The notes under the pieces are model-generated. The model was not told the DNA's origin. It ran no database searches and worked only from the letters and a program-made list of their open reading frames with translations. Of a stretch of DNA of 64,000 bases, positions 8,001-15,174 are shown piece by piece (the first letter of the stretch is position 1; each line of letters begins with the position of its first letter). A program made the translations under genes and the position numbers. Source of the stretch: Billgrantia bachuensis (GTDB lineage Bacteria; Pseudomonadota; Gammaproteobacteria; Pseudomonadales; Halomonadaceae); the NCBI RefSeq assembly GCF_011742165.1, contig NZ_JAAQTO010000024.1, positions 18,563 through 82,562 of the forward strand, read 5' to 3'.

Positions 8001-8930
8001 GATGCGCCGGATGCCGTGCTCTAGGTCCACGATCCGGGCCTCGTCCTGCTTCCGGGCGCCTCGGGACAGGCGCTGCTCTGCCTCGGGCATCAGCTCATCC
8101 GCGAGGGTTTGCCGGGAGTCTCGGGAGGTGAGTACGCTATTGTCCAGGTGTCGCTGAATCTCGTCGCCTAGGTCTGCCGCTCGGGCAGCTTGGGTCACGT
8201 CCAGCAGGTCGCTGTCTACGGCTACGGCGGCCTCCCAGCTCTCCGAGTCCCGCTGCGGTTGAAGGTGCACGCTGCCGTCAGACTTCCTGAACGGGCGCAC
8301 GGCTACCGGGATCGCCCCAGAGACCAGCCCGCCACCGATACCGGCGAGCACGACATCGTGCCAGTCCTTCGTGGTGTCGTTCTTCATCAGGTAGCGCTCT
8401 AGACCGGCAGAGCCGACGGCACCTGAGCCGACGGCACGCAGGGTCTGCCCAAGGAGGGTTGCCCTGGCGGCAGCGGAGCCGCCCCCGGTGACAAACATCA
8501 GAGGGAGCGCTGACGGGTCCACGATACCTGCCAGAACCTCCGCGCCGATGCCCTTGAGCCCGGCCCGCTGGATGGTCTCCAGGTTCGCCCGGTTCTTGTC
8601 CACGGCCTGGAGCCGCGCCCGGTAGTCCCGTTCGTTCACAGCGCCCGCCACGAACTCCAGCTCGCGCTCGTTGAACTCGCGGGCCAAGGGCTTCAGGTCC
8701 TGCTCGGAGACCCGATAGTTGGGGTCAAGCTCTTGGCGGTTGCGCTCGGCCATCTCGTCCAGGGACTTATAGAGGAAGTTCCGTTGCTTCGCGGCGTCCC
8801 AGGTCTCGCCCCAGGACGGCGTGTTCGACTGGCGCTCGGCTTCGATGGCCGCTTCCTGATGCCGGTTCTCCCGGATGTTCGGGCTCCGGCCAATGCTGCT
8901 CGGTTGCAGCGATGGTATTAGGTCAGTCAT
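5070..8930 (-). CDS. T7 gp16-like internal virion (DNA ejection) protein
   Basis: This is a 1286-residue protein, close in size to T7 gp16 (about 1318). Hydrophobic Gly/Ala-rich stretches occur near 110-205, a long charged coiled-coil region near 270-440, and further amphipathic or hydrophobic segments (TGILRLGWNGAASLAEASNS, near 870). A typical C-terminal tail reads RLMPLVNTAAVGTALSVI. This layout is characteristic of the ejected inner-core proteins of podoviruses. I see no N-terminal lytic transglycosylase motif such as T7 gp16 carries. The gene stands alone on the minus strand, divergent from the repressor and with no other structural gene nearby. The assignment rests on composition, length and family resemblance, not on a catalytic motif. 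Confidence 0.6.
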   Translation of the reverse strand: MTDLIPSLQPSSIGRSPNIRENRHQEAAIEAERQSNTPSWGETWDAAKQRNFLYKSLDEMAERNRQELDPNYRVSEQDLKPLAREFNERELEFVAGAVNERDYRARLQAVDKNRANLETIQRAGLKGIGAEVLAGIVDPSALPLMFVTGGGSAAARATLLGQTLRAVGSGAVGSAGLERYLMKNDTTKDWHDVVLAGIGGGLVSGAIPVAVRPFRKSDGSVHLQPQRDSESWEAAVAVDSDLLDVTQAARAADLGDEIQRHLDNSVLTSRDSRQTLADELMPEAEQRLSRGARKQDEARIVDLEHGIRRIQEEEASTRLSTNPGVPNRQRRANAAENAARKEAMEARVRPLQEEIDNLRQRQADDAKYQEAWKDISRLQNGVIPARLKERFDALEEARMGPVAKAEREAAHAKAAAVRAERAAKEDAEQSTVVDPQAADKPAGSTVGAAQAQGAQFADEMHLVDEAGSAWEAIYDGVRLAERMPANWQNHLYPGQKAKDYLQSAFSTLDAAPSNLIRGLNIKLNANPQAGLKGHIPAAHYQDLYMRRAVNAEGGLEREAALEFAKSRGIPGWKMELGIAPERREFDNLVVLHMRGKNKSQDPAIAKAAEARAAMLKQSLEDRKAAGVHGYENVQHDGRYMPFILDTTKMQSAYRQYGEQAVEDVLAGAYQRGRIKLSENTARMVARAQMRRTLDKGLDSQTGIRQIFSEANREQLGKELRAAGMDEDAVNRLLDDMADVRLNESVSKRAKFSLGASMSYEHNGVRMVDLLNTSQDVVMNYVREGAGESALARQGFKTRMQADEAIDEAVRDARNLFQTQLTEARKAGDEAEVKRLARMLGDQNDGRLQQYAEMLHDSVRLLMGETLDTNYSSWTQGAIRASRGLRKATGILRLGWNGAASLAEASNSLVTFGLRRTLKNVPATRWFQVGKYREDPRLEAVHRIMGAYGNKENYFTAKNYMAANMGEDAQSKLERIYNNAAGYVQDKNMLLSGFRTIQNGSEELAQRSMLDQLLQAAEGKLPFKDQDLQVWRDAGLDDDEFHAVLDYIRKTPEHVDVDGKQVRVFSADSMDPELRDKLGAAMGAVLGRQMQRNFIGESSIWVNKELGKLLTQFRTFSLVSLEKQLMYGLRGNSLVLAQKLMWSTALAYLAYNGRVAVQSKLKDDPEEYVRQATDGMAEVIGVMNMNNIYGGFGIPMDGLATVNSLPGSWMSGGQSWGFKGYGLDSVPAAGVVGDAYHLTRGSMGALRSILAGENVEGEDAEQIQKRALRLMPLVNTAAVGTALSVIE

Positions 8931-8980
8931 GCGAGTCTCCTTAGTTAGCTGGACGTGTCTATTCCTAGACTTGCTTCCGC

Positions 8981-9002
8981 TCTTCTTTAGTGGGCTATTT
9001 GC
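8981..9002 (+). promoter_or_regulatory. Candidate phage RNA polymerase promoter, copy 1
   Basis: TCTTCTTTAGTGGGCTATTT with following GC. The same ~20-bp word recurs at 13571 and, with changes, at 16241, always on the plus strand and upstream of a gene. The TAG-TGGG core resembles the TATAG-GG initiation region of T7-type promoters. Here it lies between the divergent gp16-like and repressor genes and would transcribe towards the repressor and the RNA polymerase gene. Confidence 0.45.
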
Positions 9003-9110
9003 AAAGGCTACTAACAGAACTGCCTTCCTATTGGTCCCGTTAAACCGTCCGCTTGGAGAACCTGCACCTCCGCTGTAGGATGCAAGAGCACCCCCACAGG
9101 CGGAATTGAA

Positions 9111-9662
9111 ATGACATTTGCAAAGCGTTTGCGGCGAGCAAGAGAAGCGGCGGGGTTAAATCAGACAGAGCTATCCAAGCGGCTGAAAGTCACACCACAG
9201 TCTGTCCAGTTATGGGAAAGCGAGGGAGAGAAGTCTACGACTCCTAGAACTAACCGTGTTCGACAAATAGCCAAGACCCTAGGGGTTCGTGAAGACTGGC
9301 TACTCTTTGGCAGGGGCGAGGGGTTGGCCCACGCGCCCCCTCGCTGGGCTAGAGAGGTCCCACTATTCCGTCTTAGCGAGATAGGCCCGGAGAGCCGCCA
9401 GGGATGCCATCCGCCCAAGGTACTCTGCCCCACTCCTTGTTCCCCTTCTGCCTTCGCGGTCCAACTAGACGACAGTTGCTTAATCCCCGACTCTCTGCCG
9501 GGAGACACCTTGTTCGTAGACCCGGACGTGTTACCACGCCATGGAGACTTGGTTATCACTCGGCCCGATGGCGACGATGATTCCAAAATAGAAAATCACC
9601 CCTCAAGAGACAGAAAACTTGTCGGAACAGTGATTTATTTAGGGCGCCACACAATAAAATAA
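9111..9662 (+). CDS. CI/LexA-like phage repressor (HTH + S24 domain)
   Basis: This 183-residue protein has an N-terminal XRE-type helix-turn-helix (residues about 4-62: RLRRAREAAGLNQTELSKRL, VTPQSVQLWE, LGVREDWLLFG) and a C-terminal S24-type domain (about 110-180: FAVQLDDSCLIPDSLPGDTLFVD, PRHGDLVI). The serine of the usual GDSM motif is retained in DDSCLIP. The general-base Lys is less clear; RKLVGTVI near the end is a candidate. It probably maintains lysogeny and may be inactivated by RecA-promoted self-cleavage. It is divergent from the gp16-like gene and 160 bp upstream of the RNA polymerase gene, the natural target to keep silent. Confidence 0.8.
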   Translation: MTFAKRLRRAREAAGLNQTELSKRLKVTPQSVQLWESEGEKSTTPRTNRVRQIAKTLGVREDWLLFGRGEGLAHAPPRWAREVPLFRLSEIGPESRQGCHPPKVLCPTPCSPSAFAVQLDDSCLIPDSLPGDTLFVDPDVLPRHGDLVITRPDGDDDSKIENHPSRDRKLVGTVIYLGRHTIK

Positions 9663-9732
9663 ATCTACAATTAATAGACCAACTCGCCCGCCATTAATAA
9701 CACTCAAACCCTGGCAACTTTATTCTTGCAAT

Positions 9733-9779
9733 TACAAGCAAAACTTGTAGCATTACCGCTCTAGTTTCGACAGAACTAG
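9733..9779. promoter_or_regulatory. Two inverted repeats upstream of the phage RNA polymerase gene
   Basis: TACAAG-5 nt-CTTGTA (9733-9749) and CTAGTT-7 nt-AACTAG (9761-9779) lie in the AT-rich 160-bp gap between the repressor and the RNA polymerase gene. They are candidate operators for the repressor. The two arm sequences differ, so they may bind different proteins or be coincidental. Confidence 0.3.
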
Positions 9780-9821
9780 AAATACCAGCCTTATTTACCA
9801 GCCAAGTCTAAGGACTCCCTT

Positions 9822-11730
9822 ATGCTACTCGATCAGTATTGGACGGCAGAAAAGCTGCACCTTGAGCAAATGGACCTTGAGCGCCAGATGCACGACGCAG
9901 GCGTCCAGCGCTTCAAGAAAGCCCAGCAACGCGCCATCGACCAAGGCGAGGCCAGCGGCACCGCCTACAACACCCGGCTGATGCGCGAGCTTGTGCACCC
10001 GATGGCCCAAGGCATTCAGGCGTACCTGGAGTACTACCAAGGGCGGCCCGGCAAGAGTACCCAGGCCATCGCCAAGCTCAGGCTGCTGGACCCGCTCACC
10101 GCCGCCTTCATTACTGTCAAAGTGCTGTTCGACTCGATCCCCGCCAAGGAAACACTGCAAGGGACCTGCATCAAGCTGGGCCGGAAGATCGAGGACCAAG
10201 TGCGCTTTGCGAAGGTGGAGGACACTGCGCCCCGCTACGTGCAGGCGATCAAGGAGTCTCTGAAGAAGGCGCACAGCAAGCACTACCGGCACCGCCGGAA
10301 CGTCATGGCCAGCACCGAAGCCAAGCTAGCCGATACCGTGCGCGGGGAGTACGTGAACGACCTGGAGCGCTGGGTGGACTGGAGCAAGAAGGACTGCCTA
10401 GGGCTGGGCCTGGCGCTGGTGGAGATTGCCCAGAGCAGCCTGGCTTACAACGACGAGCCGGTCTTCCAGCTTGCGCAGGACGGCAAGCGATCCGCCTACC
10501 ACCTCCAGGTATCCGCTGCCGTGCAGGGCTGGATTCAGGAGTACACGGACTTCATGGCGCAGCTCTCCCCGGACTACACGCCATGCGTGATCCCGCCGCG
10601 CGATTGGGTAGCGCCGAAGGTCGGCGGGTACTTCTCTCGGGAAATTTCCCGCACGTTGCCGCTGGTGAAGGTGAACCGCAGGAAGCACCTTAACCGCCTG
10701 ACCCGTGAGCAGATGCCAGAGGTCTACGCCGCAGTAAATACCCTCCAGCGCGTGCCGTGGCGGGTGAATCAAGCGGTACTGGCAGTGGCCGAGGAAGTGC
10801 TGGAGCGGGACTTGTCCCTAGGCATGCCGCAGAAGGAGCCCTACGAGGTCCCGCCCGCCCCGGTGCCGGACGACCTGCGAGACCTGCGAGGGCCGGAGCT
10901 ACGCGCAGCGATGGGCGAGGCGGACTATGCCAAGTTCACGCACTGGAAGGTCGAGAGCAGCCAGGTGCACCGCAAGGAACGGGTACGCCGCGCGCAGTGC
11001 TACGAGGTGGGCAGGGTTGTGTCTCACGCTAGGCGCTTCAGCATCTACCCTGGATTGTACTTCGTCTACACCCTGGACAGCCGAGGCCGCGTGTACTGCC
11101 GTAGCTCCCTCCTCGGCCCGCAGGGCGGGGACATCCAGAAAGCCCTGGTGCACTTCGGGGAAGCATTGCCGCTCGGAGAGCGTGGCCGGTACTGGCTCGC
11201 CGTGCATGGTGCCGGAGTCTGGGGCAACGACAAGGTGCCGTTCGATGAGCGCGTGAGGTTCATAGAGGAGGACATGCGCGAGACTATCAAGGACATCGTG
11301 GCAGACCCCTGCACCTTCCGGGATTGGACCAGCGCCGACAAGCCCTGGCAATTCCTCGCCTGGTGCTTCGAGTGGGCCGCGCTCCTGGAGCACACCGCAG
11401 CGGGCGAGCCTAGCTATACCTTCGAGTCCCGTATCCCTGTGGCCATGGACGGCTCATGCTCCGGCATCCAGCACTACAGTGCGATGCTACGCGACAGGCG
11501 AGGCGGTGCCGCAGTAAACCTGACGCCCGGCGATACTCCAAGCGACATCTACGGCGAGGTGGCCGAGGTGGTGCGCGGGAAGCTAGCCAGGATCGTCAAA
11601 GGTGAGAACGTGGAGGTGATGTCACAGAAGAAACCGCTCAGGGGGAAAACCTTGGCAAAAATCGCACGGGCGTGGCTGGACTTCGGCGTGGATCGCAAGA
11701 TTTGTAAGAAGCCAGTCATGACCCTTCCGT
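9822..11730 (+). CDS. T7-type single-subunit RNA polymerase, exon 1
   Basis: Exon 1 encodes residues 1-636 plus the first base of codon 637. The protein is a DNA-directed RNA polymerase of the T7 family, transcribing from phage-specific promoters with no host subunits. Recognisable parts are MPEVYAAVNTLQ, DSRGRVY (the T7 DWRGRVY region), GPQGGDIQKAL, the palm motif AMDGSCSGIQHYSAML with catalytic Asp at residue 543 (T7 Asp537), and the start of the O-helix KKPVMTLP (T7 KRSVMTLA). A ribosome binding site AAGGACT precedes the ATG. Read without splicing, the frame runs nine more bases into the intron and stops at TAG 11739-11741 after 639 residues. Such a protein would lack the catalytic Asp of exon 2. 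Confidence 0.95.
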
Positions 11731-12123
11731 TGACCGCCTAGCGGAAGTAAAACCCGGTGAACTCAGGGGAACTCCAGTTGGCGCTGGGAAATCCTGAGCC
11801 GAGCTGTAGCCACCGTCAGGGCCACGACTGCGCTACCTAGACACTAGCGATTATTAGTCATCTTGAATTGGCGTTCAAGAGGCCGGCAGTGAGCAACAGA
11901 GGGTGCAACGACTATCGAAACCCCGCCGTAGCGGAGGGAGTAGAGTACCTGGCAAGTGCCGGGGAAGCGCCGGGCAGGTGGAAGGCACCATAGAGTGTAC
12001 GGCCTGATGATATAGTCTCACCTGCATGGTGACATGCAGCAGCCCTCCCCAGCCTGTAACTGGCGGTGCTCAGGATGAGCGCCGAGGGCGGGGTGCGTCT
12101 AACGAACGCGCCTGAAGATCGTG
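11731..12123 (+). ncRNA. Group I self-splicing intron (T4 td-like, ORF-less) in the RNA polymerase gene
   Basis: The intron is 393 nt. P1: exon bases CUUCCGU (11724-11730) pair with the internal guide GCGGAAG (11741-11747), with the expected U-G pair at the splice site. P7: GACTA (11910-11914) pairs with TAGTC (12013-12017), in the typical contexts CAACGACTATC and GATATAGTCT. P9: CTGCATG-GTGA-CATGCAG (12022-12039). The P7-P9 part closely resembles the phage T4 td intron as I recall it. The intron ends in G (12123), as group I introns do. Joining 11730 to 12124 restores codon TAT and continues PYGSTMITC, aligned to T7 AYGSKEFGF. No endonuclease frame lies inside. Confidence 0.92.
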
Positions 12124-12851
12124 ATGGCAGCACAATGATTACTTGCCGTGAGGCAATCGAGGACCACGTAGCAGACATACAGGCTGCCGAGGAGGCCCGT
12201 GCAAGGGCCGCAGGCACCAAGCCTATGGCAGTACACCCCTTCGGCGATCCCGCCTCTGAGCTGCCGATGGTGGACGCTGTAGCGGTGCTCACCAGGGTGA
12301 TCTGGGACAGTATCGGGGAGGTGGTAGTGGCGGCGCGCGACGGCATGGCCATGATTCAAGGTATCGCAAGGATAGCGGCGGCCAAGAACAAGCCGCTCAC
12401 CTGGACCACACCTACCGGCTTCATTGTGGAGCAGGTGATCTATCGGGACGAGGCTTACCGTGTTCGCACGCAACTATTCGGGGGCATGGCCCTACAGCTA
12501 CGGGAGCCGACCGAACGCCTGGACGTGCGCAGGATGAAAAGCAGTGCTGCGCCTAACTACGTGCACAGCATGGATGCCTCGCACCTCATCAAATCCGTGA
12601 ATGGTTTTCACACCGCAGGTATCGACAGCATCGCAGTCATCCACGATTCCTTTGGCACGCATGCCGGGAATACGGATGCACTCCGCGCTGTGCTGAGTCG
12701 GGAGTTCGTGGAGCTGTACATGGAGAACCGCCTGGAGGAGTTCAAGGAGGAGGTGGAGGAGTCGCTGTGGGAGGAGATTGACCTGGAGGTGCCGATGGTT
12801 GGCACGTTGGACCTGCTGGAAATTATCGAAAGCAATTACTGCTTCGCCTAA
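12124..12851 (+). CDS. T7-type single-subunit RNA polymerase, exon 2
   Basis: Exon 2 completes Tyr637 (T7 Tyr639, the residue that selects ribose over deoxyribose substrates) and encodes residues to 878; T7 RNAP has 883. It contains GSTMITCREAIED, VVVAARDGMAMIQ, WTTPTGFIVEQ, SAAPNYVHSMDASHL and IHDSFGTH, with the second catalytic Asp at residue 811 (T7 Asp812). It ends in ESNYCFA, matching the T7 ESDFAFA end whose last residues are needed for activity. The open frame extends upstream to a GTG at 12066, but the first 19 codons are intron. A strong hairpin terminator follows the stop. Confidence 0.95.
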
Positions 12852-12862
12852 GCGCAGCAACT

Positions 12863-12889
12863 GAGCCCGGCAACCTTCCTGCCGGGCTC
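12863..12889. terminator. Hairpin terminator between RNA polymerase and HNH genes
   Basis: GAGCCCGGCA and TGCCGGGCTC form a perfect 10-bp stem with a 7-nt loop in the 52-bp gap between the convergent RNA polymerase and HNH genes. The downstream T-tract is weak on the plus strand. Confidence 0.65.
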
Positions 12890-12903
12890 TGCATTAAAGC
12901 ATC

Positions 12904-13491
12904 CTAGCTAACATACCCCCATGTAATTCCCTTGACGCAGCTAGTAATTGCAGACCGAGAAACACCGTACTCTCTTGCCAGAGCATTAGGCCCATTGACT
13001 TTGCACCCCCACACAAATCTTGCACGTATAGCTCGCACCTTTTCCACAGTTAGCCCCGGCTTCGCCTCAGACATACCAGGAGGAAGTGACCACCCTTTAC
13101 AGCTACGAGACCGGCCGCACACCAGGCTACTAATGGTCCCTTGGCTCAGCCCCGTGGCTATAGTTGCAGCCTTCTGCCCGATGAAATCATGCAGCAACCC
13201 ATCTGGCCCAAGCAATGTGAATTTCTTACCACTATAATTACCCCTATATCTCCCGCGCTCTATCGCATCTCGGATATTGTCGCTATGATCGCCCACCTCA
13301 AGATGCGCCGGGTTAACGCAACTCTTGTTATCGCACTTATGCCGAACTACCAGCCCATCAATGCTGGCAAGCTGTAGCCCATTTGCCTTACAGTAAGCAA
13401 CGCGATGCGCCCCGATTGTTCGGCCTTCCATATACCCCCGGCCATACCCGTCCCTGCCCAATCTCCCCTGATGCTCTATGCATTTGTCCAC
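12904..13491 (-). CDS. Free-standing HNH endonuclease (putative homing endonuclease)
   Basis: This 195-residue protein has an HNH_3-type nuclease core at about residues 20-80: AHRVAYCKANG, VRHKCDNKSCVNPAHLEVGDHSDNIRDAIERG, with the metal-binding His and Asn/His set. The C-terminal half has helix-turn-helix-like segments (residues about 145-193, ending SRSAITSCVKGITWGYV) of the kind that give phage HNH homing enzymes their DNA recognition. It lies 52 bp beyond RNA polymerase exon 2 on the opposite strand. Phage HNH enzymes of this type nick or cut DNA and promote their own spread, or that of a neighbouring intron. Its target, presumably an intronless RNA polymerase gene, is inference. Confidence 0.85.
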   Translation of the reverse strand: MDKCIEHQGRLGRDGYGRGYMEGRTIGAHRVAYCKANGLQLASIDGLVVRHKCDNKSCVNPAHLEVGDHSDNIRDAIERGRYRGNYSGKKFTLLGPDGLLHDFIGQKAATIATGLSQGTISSLVCGRSRSCKGWSLPPGMSEAKPGLTVEKVRAIRARFVWGCKVNGPNALAREYGVSRSAITSCVKGITWGYVS

Positions 13492-13570
13492 TTAGCTCTC
13501 CCTGTAATCTGATTAATGAGGCCGCAGCGGCAAATAAACCACTGCGCCGGGCCATCTCACAGCGCCCTTG

Positions 13571-13592
13571 TCTTCTTTAGTGGGCTCTTTGC
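13571..13592 (+). promoter_or_regulatory. Candidate phage RNA polymerase promoter, copy 2
   Basis: TCTTCTTTAGTGGGCTCTTT followed by GC. It matches copy 1 at 21 of 22 positions. It lies 40-60 bp upstream of the small membrane gene at 13631, which has its own strong ribosome binding site. Confidence 0.45.
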
Positions 13593-13630
13593 TAGTGGCG
13601 GGTTAGAGTGGGAGAAAACAAGGAGGCAGC

Positions 13631-13912
13631 ATGCAGGCTTTCATCGACTGGATCGCAGGATGGCCGGGGCGGGTTTACTCAGACATCGTGAGCACTGACG
13701 CGGGGACGTGGCTCGTATTGGCAGGCTTCGCCTGGCTGGTCTGGATGCTCGCCTATGGCGACCGTAAGGCGAGGGAGGCGCGGCGCGAATCCGAGGATCG
13801 AGAGGCAGCACAGCGCCCAAGGCGGGAGCTATCGCCACGTGACGCAGCGCTAAGGAAGGAATGCTTACGCAGGGAGCGCGAGGCTATGCGCAGGAGGTCA
13901 GAGGGGCCTTGA
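13631..13912 (+). CDS. Small single-helix membrane protein with charged tail (phage)
   Basis: This is a 93-residue protein. Residues 26-43 (TWLVLAGFAWLVWMLAYG) form one transmembrane helix. The remainder is a highly charged Arg/Glu helix (DRKAREARRESEDREAAQ and onward), probably cytoplasmic or a coiled coil. An AAGGAGGC ribosome binding site precedes the ATG, and a candidate phage promoter lies upstream. The size and topology are compatible with a phage lysis accessory (holin or i-spanin), but nothing in the sequence proves it, and no endolysin is present nearby. Confidence 0.6.
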   Translation: MQAFIDWIAGWPGRVYSDIVSTDAGTWLVLAGFAWLVWMLAYGDRKAREARRESEDREAAQRPRRELSPRDAALRKECLRREREAMRRRSEGP

Positions 13913-14475
13913 TCCTGCGCCCGGATAACTCCATTAAGGCAGGCCATGCAGGAGCAAAGAACAGACAGATGGCTAGGCCTGACCAGACTACTGCGAATAG
14001 ACCAGTCTACACTTGTAGACCTGAACCCGGCCGGTTGAGTCCGGTTCGGCTGGTCTAGCAGTGTTTATGTTGGTTGGTTCAAGCAAGCGAGAGCACCCAG
14101 AGAGGCCGCCAGAGTCGCGCTAGCGCCCTACCCGCTACCTACACCTTGCCTCGCCTTAGCATTTCGCAGCGACACAAGGATGTGCTCCAGCGTCCTTGCT
14201 ACCTGTCCGGCCCGTTCCGATTTGGTAGCCCGCCACACCGCTCCTCAACGTCCAACATTCTTTGCAGCAGGTAAGCGGGTGACCCCGGCGCTCCAAGCGC
14301 TTCCGCTATTTTGACGATCCGGTAACGGATGCCGGTCTATGGTTTCACCTACATAAGAGGCGCACATATCAGCCTATCAAGCCCCGAGCCCGCGAAGCGA
14401 TTCGAGAGGGGGTGTTGCGCTCGCGTCTGATGCTTCGGATAGTGACGAGGGTCAATAGCGCAACAGGAGGGGACC
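13913..14475. other. Gene-poor 560-bp stretch with palindrome and TAGACCAG repeats
   Basis: No convincing gene is seen. At 14005-14020 GTCTAC-ACTT-GTAGAC forms a perfect palindrome. The word GACCAG-[A/T]-CTAC occurs at 13981-13991 and 14000-14010, and the complementary CTGGTCTA at 14050-14057. Such a cluster could be an operator or a replication site. The rest, to the ribosome binding site of the next gene (AGGAGGGG before 14476), shows nothing I can name. Confidence 0.35.
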
Positions 14476-14943
14476 ATGGCAGACCTGATGGGGGTGGTAC
14501 CGGGGCTCAAAGCCGCTTATGAGATTGCACGTGCCGCCAAGGACGTGAACGACCAGACAAGGCTCAACACGGCGATCAGCGAGATTCTAGAACAGCTCAC
14601 TTCGGCTCAGTTCGGGCTGCTTGAGATGCAGCAACAGCATCAGCAGCTTCTCGATGAGAACCGCCAGCTGCGCGAGAAGGTTGAGAAAGAGGAAAGGTTC
14701 GAATGTTATCGGCTGGAGCGGACCCGATTGGGTGGCTACATCATGCCGCTCAAGGAGGAGTACGTGAGCCCTGACCAGCCTGCACATGCTATCTGCGTTC
14801 ATTGCCGTGAAGATGGAAAGCGCTCCGTTCTTGCTCACTACGAGTACAACTATTACTGCAACAGCTGCAAAACGAGCGTGCATCACACCGAGATCCCTTC
14901 GAACCCACCATCAAGCACAGGGGACTCATGGTGCACTTGGTGA
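14476..14943 (+). CDS. Coiled-coil protein with C-terminal zinc ribbon (phage/mobile-element family, unknown function)
   Basis: This is a 155-residue protein. The N-terminal part (MADLMGVVPGLKAAYEIAR) is a helix of the kind seen in a family of mobile-element hypothetical proteins. Residues about 35-80 form a Gln/Glu-rich coiled coil (LLEMQQQHQQLLDENRQLRE). The C-terminus has two Cys pairs, CVHCR and CNSC, about 24 residues apart, which should bind zinc as a ribbon. A good ribosome binding site (AGGAGGGG) precedes the ATG. A role in nucleic-acid or protein binding is possible but not established. Confidence 0.65.
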   Translation: MADLMGVVPGLKAAYEIARAAKDVNDQTRLNTAISEILEQLTSAQFGLLEMQQQHQQLLDENRQLREKVEKEERFECYRLERTRLGGYIMPLKEEYVSPDQPAHAICVHCREDGKRSVLAHYEYNYYCNSCKTSVHHTEIPSNPPSSTGDSWCTW

Positions 14944-15114
14944 GAGCAATTCGGTCATTGTTGGATGTCGTTTAACGTGTCGCATCCCATCCTGCACCAT
15001 GTCGCAAGCTACGCCGCACTACGCGGGCAGAGAATGTACCCATATGAGTATACCTGGACAGGCACAGCTCTGAATGCGCCAAATATGTACCTATAAACCG
15101 CCCTTTACAACCCA

Positions 15115-15153
15115 AACGGTTACAGCTATATTGAGCACACCCTAACGGTTACA
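15115..15153. promoter_or_regulatory. Direct repeat AACGGTTACA upstream of serine recombinase
   Basis: AACGGTTACA occurs at 15115-15124 and 15144-15153, 29 bp apart start to start (about three helical turns), in the 50 bp just upstream of the serine recombinase gene. The position suggests binding by the recombinase itself or a regulator. Confidence 0.35.
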
Positions 15154-15174
15154 CCAGTATTCGGAAGCGCAGCC

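Noticed and set aside
6816..8024. 402-codon plus-strand open frame opposite the gp16-like gene
   Set aside because: It is the antisense of a long coding region, with Leu/His/Arg-rich composition and no initiation signal.
9822..12851. Frameshifted or decayed RNA polymerase pseudogene, or an intein
   Set aside because: The gap carries group I intron pairings and joins at an exact codon. The inserted sequence has stops in the polymerase frame, so it cannot be an intein, and both exons keep all catalytic motifs.
13861..14058. 65-codon frame overlapping the end of the small membrane gene
   Set aside because: It overlaps a better-supported gene in another frame and lacks a ribosome binding site.
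14074..14274. 66-codon frame in the gap before the zinc-ribbon gene
   Set aside because: No ribosome binding site, and its composition is like non-coding sequence.
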